Origin: Bacillota bacterium
Lineage (GTDB): Bacteria; Bacillota; Clostridia; Christensenellales; CAG-138
DNA length: 7,122 bases
Direction: 5' to 3'
NCBI GenBank assembly: GCA_023458355.1
Contig: JAEWZS010000068.1
Location: 1 to 7,122 of the forward strand
In this document: positions 4,521 through 7,122 of the stretch, one piece after another
Layout: each line of letters starts with the position of its first letter
Numbering within the stretch: the first letter of the stretch is position 1
Program-made: the position numbers and the translations under genes
The notes under the pieces: generated by a model
Told to the model about the DNA's origin: nothing
The model's input: the letters and a program-made list of their open reading frames with translations, nothing else
The model's database searches: none

Positions 4521-7122
4521 ATGGGTTTTATCGACACGCTGCTTGGCAACTCCAGCGAGAGCCAGATTAAAAAATTAAGGCCGATGCTGCAAAAGGTAAA
4601 TGCTTTTGAGAGCGAGATGCAAGCGCTTTCAAACGCAGAGCTTCGTGCAAAAACAAATGAGTTTAAAGCGCGGTTAAAAGAGGGCGAAAAGCTCGACGAT
4701 ATACTGCCCGAGGCGTATGCCGTGGTGCGTGAGGCGATTGTCCGCGTGGATGGTAAACGCCTGTTTGACGTACAAATCTTGGGCGGCATTGTACTGCACC
4801 AGGGCCGTATTGCCGAAATGAAAACGGGCGAGGGCAAAACCCATACCGCCACGTTGCCTGCATACCTCAACGCGCTTACCGGTAAGGGCGTGCATATCGT
4901 CACCGTTAACGATTACTTGGCTGCCTTCCACGCACAGTGGATGGGAAAGATATACCGCTTTTTGGGGTTAAGCGTCGGCTGCATCGTGCACGATCTTGAA
5001 AGCAGCGAGCGCCGCGCCGCGTATAACTGCGATATCACCTACGGCACCAACAACGAGCTTGGGTTTGACTATTTGCGAGATAACATGGTGGTCTACCGCA
5101 GCCAAATGGTACAGCGCGAGCTTAATTACGCCATCGTAGATGAGGTGGACTCCATCCTCATCGACGAGGCGAGAACACCGCTCATTATATCCGGTCACGG
5201 CGAAAAGTCCACGGAAATGTATTCGAGGGCCGATAAATTCGTGCGAAGGCTCGAACGCGGCGCAAACATCGAAAAACGCGGTAAGACAGAGCTCATGATG
5301 GGCGAGGACCAACCCGAGAGCGGCGACTATATGGTGGATATCAAGCAGCGAACCGTGCTTTTGACACAGCAAGGCTTGCGCGCCGTGGAGAAGTATTTCG
5401 ATATCGAGGATATTTCCGCCTCCGAAAATGCGGAGTTGCAGCATTATGTGCTGCAAGCCGTCAAGGCGCATGCGCTGTTTACGCGTGATAAAGATTATGT
5501 AGTACAAAACGGTGAAGTGCTCATCGTCGATGAGTTCACCGGTCGCTTGATGTTTGGCAGGCGCTATAGCGACGGTCTCCATCAGGCGCTCGAAGCGAAG
5601 GAAAACGTAAAGGTGGAGCGTGAAAATAAAACGCTTGCCACCATCACCTTCCAAAACTACTTCCGCATGTATACGAAGCTTTCCGGCATGACGGGTACCG
5701 CAAAGACCGAGGAAGCCGAGTTTCAGGATATTTACGACCTCGACGTTGTGGAAATACCCACCAATAGGCCGCTTTTACGAGAGGACTTCAACGACACGGT
5801 CTATGTGACCGAGGACGGCAAGTTTAAGGCTGCGGTCGAGGAAATTGTTAAGGTGCATAAGACGGGGCAGCCCATACTTGTAGGCACCATCAGTGTAGAA
5901 AAGAGCGAAATGCTTTCCGCAATGCTCAAAAAGCGCGGGATTGAGCATGTCGTTTTAAATGCAAAAATGCATGCCAAGGAAGCTGAAATCGTTGCGCAGG
6001 CGGGTCATTACGGCAGCGTCACCATCGCAACCAATATGGCCGGCCGCGGAACGGATATTTTACTTGGCGGCAACCCAGAGTTTTTAGCGCGCCGCGACCT
6101 CCGCCAGGAGGGCATTGACGAGGCCATAATCGAGGAAGCTATCGGCCATGCCGATACCGAGGACGAACGCATACTCGCCGCGCGGGAATCATTTAAGGCG
6201 GCGTACGCACGCCACAAGAAAAATACCGACGCGGAGCACGATCGCGTAGTAGCGGCGGGTGGCCTTCACATCATCGGTACGGAGCGCCACGAAGCGCGCC
6301 GCATCGATAACCAGCTCCGCGGCCGCAGCGGCCGCCAGGGGGACCCGGGCAGTTCGCGTTTTTACGTTTCCATGCAGGACGATCTTATGCAGCGCTTCGG
6401 TGGCGAACGGCTCAAGTCCGTCATGGAGCGGCTTTCACCTGCGGATGATATCCCCATTGAAATGGGAATCCTCACAAAGCAAATCGAAGGCGCGCAAAAG
6501 CGCGTAGAAACCTTCAACTTCGAAATCCGTAAAAACGTTTTGCAGTATGACGATGTGATGAACAAGCAGCGTGAGCTCATCTATGGTCAGCGCAGAAGCG
6601 TTTTAATGGGCGAGGATATATCGGACTCCATTAAACGCATGGTGGAGGAGACTGTTTCAAGCCGTGTGGATCTATACTGCCCCGAGCATGTTAAGCAGGA
6701 TGCATGGGATATGCGCGGGCTCATCGGAGAGCTTTATCAGGTTACGGGTGTTGATTTTTCCCTAAAACTCAAGGGCATCACTTCGCACGCAAAGCTTCGC
6801 GAAGAAGCTATAGAGTATGCACATGAAGTTTATCTTAAGCACGAGGAACAGATTGCTGCTGAAATTAAGCTCGCACGGGAAAACAGCATAGCGGACGGTG
6901 TGGAGATATCGGAGGACGACAGCGGCCCAAGCATGCGTGAATTTGAGCGTGTGCAGCTGTTGCAGGCGGTCGATTCCCACTGGATGGACCATATAGACGC
7001 AATGGATCAACTCCGTCAAGGCATTGGCCTCCAGGCAATCGGCCATACCGACCCGGTGGTTGCCTACCGCACTTCGGGCTTTGAAATGTTTGACGAAATG
7101 GTGCGCGGCATCCGCGAGCGCA
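4521..7122 (+). CDS. secA: Preprotein translocase ATPase SecA (3' end outside window)
   Basis: The motor ATPase that pushes unfolded preproteins through the SecYEG channel; it works at the membrane and in the cytosol. The ATG at 4521 has GGAG six bases upstream. 867 codons are open without a frameshift. Domains in order: Walker A GEGKT at 103-107 (K106), Walker B DEVD at 207-210 followed by SILIDEARTPLI, the preprotein cross-linking region around 220-370, MTGTA at 390-394, NMAGRGTDI at 505-513, QLRGRSGRQGDPG at 598-610 with the arginine fingers, then the helical scaffold and wing regions, and DSHWMDHIDAMDQLRQG at 818-834. Only the last few dozen residues are missing, including any C-terminal zinc-binding tail. 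Residues ~518-577 are an insertion absent from Bacillus subtilis SecA as I recall it, but known in other bacterial SecAs. Some well-conserved positions differ from consensus: L81, F136-H137 and F345. It is transcribed away from the transporter unit. Confidence 0.97.
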   Translation, partial: MGFIDTLLGNSSESQIKKLRPMLQKVNAFESEMQALSNAELRAKTNEFKARLKEGEKLDDILPEAYAVVREAIVRVDGKRLFDVQILGGIVLHQGRIAEMKTGEGKTHTATLPAYLNALTGKGVHIVTVNDYLAAFHAQWMGKIYRFLGLSVGCIVHDLESSERRAAYNCDITYGTNNELGFDYLRDNMVVYRSQMVQRELNYAIVDEVDSILIDEARTPLIISGHGEKSTEMYSRADKFVRRLERGANIEKRGKTELMMGEDQPESGDYMVDIKQRTVLLTQQGLRAVEKYFDIEDISASENAELQHYVLQAVKAHALFTRDKDYVVQNGEVLIVDEFTGRLMFGRRYSDGLHQALEAKENVKVERENKTLATITFQNYFRMYTKLSGMTGTAKTEEAEFQDIYDLDVVEIPTNRPLLREDFNDTVYVTEDGKFKAAVEEIVKVHKTGQPILVGTISVEKSEMLSAMLKKRGIEHVVLNAKMHAKEAEIVAQAGHYGSVTIATNMAGRGTDILLGGNPEFLARRDLRQEGIDEAIIEEAIGHADTEDERILAARESFKAAYARHKKNTDAEHDRVVAAGGLHIIGTERHEARRIDNQLRGRSGRQGDPGSSRFYVSMQDDLMQRFGGERLKSVMERLSPADDIPIEMGILTKQIEGAQKRVETFNFEIRKNVLQYDDVMNKQRELIYGQRRSVLMGEDISDSIKRMVEETVSSRVDLYCPEHVKQDAWDMRGLIGELYQVTGVDFSLKLKGITSHAKLREEAIEYAHEVYLKHEEQIAAEIKLARENSIADGVEISEDDSGPSMREFERVQLLQAVDSHWMDHIDAMDQLRQGIGLQAIGHTDPVVAYRTSGFEMFDEMVRGIRER

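Noticed and set aside
4968..5654. Open frame of 228 codons on the minus strand
   Set aside because: It lies wholly antisense to the conserved secA coding frame and shows no recognisable domain; it is a shadow of secA codon bias.

Overview
The window looks like ordinary chromosomal DNA from a Bacillota-type (probably Clostridia-like) bacterium. The SecA protein reads most like Gram-positive SecA, Shine-Dalgarno (SD) sites are purine-rich, GTG starts are used, and G+C is moderate. The lineage is an inference from protein style; no marker here fixes genus or species. No tRNA, rRNA, CRISPR array, insertion sequence or phage gene was seen.

Layout. (1) Positions 1-1440, plus strand: the last ~480 codons of transketolase, ending at a perfect 18-bp hairpin (1450-1494). 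(2) 1549-2331, plus strand: a CPBP/CAAX-type membrane protease, clearly richer in A+T than its neighbours. (3) 2332-2608: a gap between convergent genes. It holds a strong, symmetric terminator hairpin (2362-2400) and, on the minus strand, a possible 11-codon micro-ORF with a good SD. (4) 4325-2609, minus strand: a two-gene unit, an EamA/DMT-family transporter followed by an overlapping YdcF/SanA-type (DUF218) membrane protein. (5) 4326-4520: a 195-bp divergent promoter region. The transporter side has an extended -10 so close to its ATG that the mRNA would be nearly leaderless. The secA side has a good promoter with a ~55-nt leader. (6) 4521 to the end, plus strand: secA, 867 codons visible and cut by the window edge.

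The genes do not form one pathway. Transketolase serves the pentose phosphate pathway. SecA is the ATPase motor of the Sec protein export machinery. The CPBP protease, DMT transporter and DUF218 protein are membrane proteins of unknown substrate. I found no convincing new multi-gene system. The points most worth a second look are the micro-ORF, the near-leaderless transporter promoter, the duplicated SD/start at the transporter-DUF218 junction, and departures from the usual SecA consensus at several well-conserved positions.
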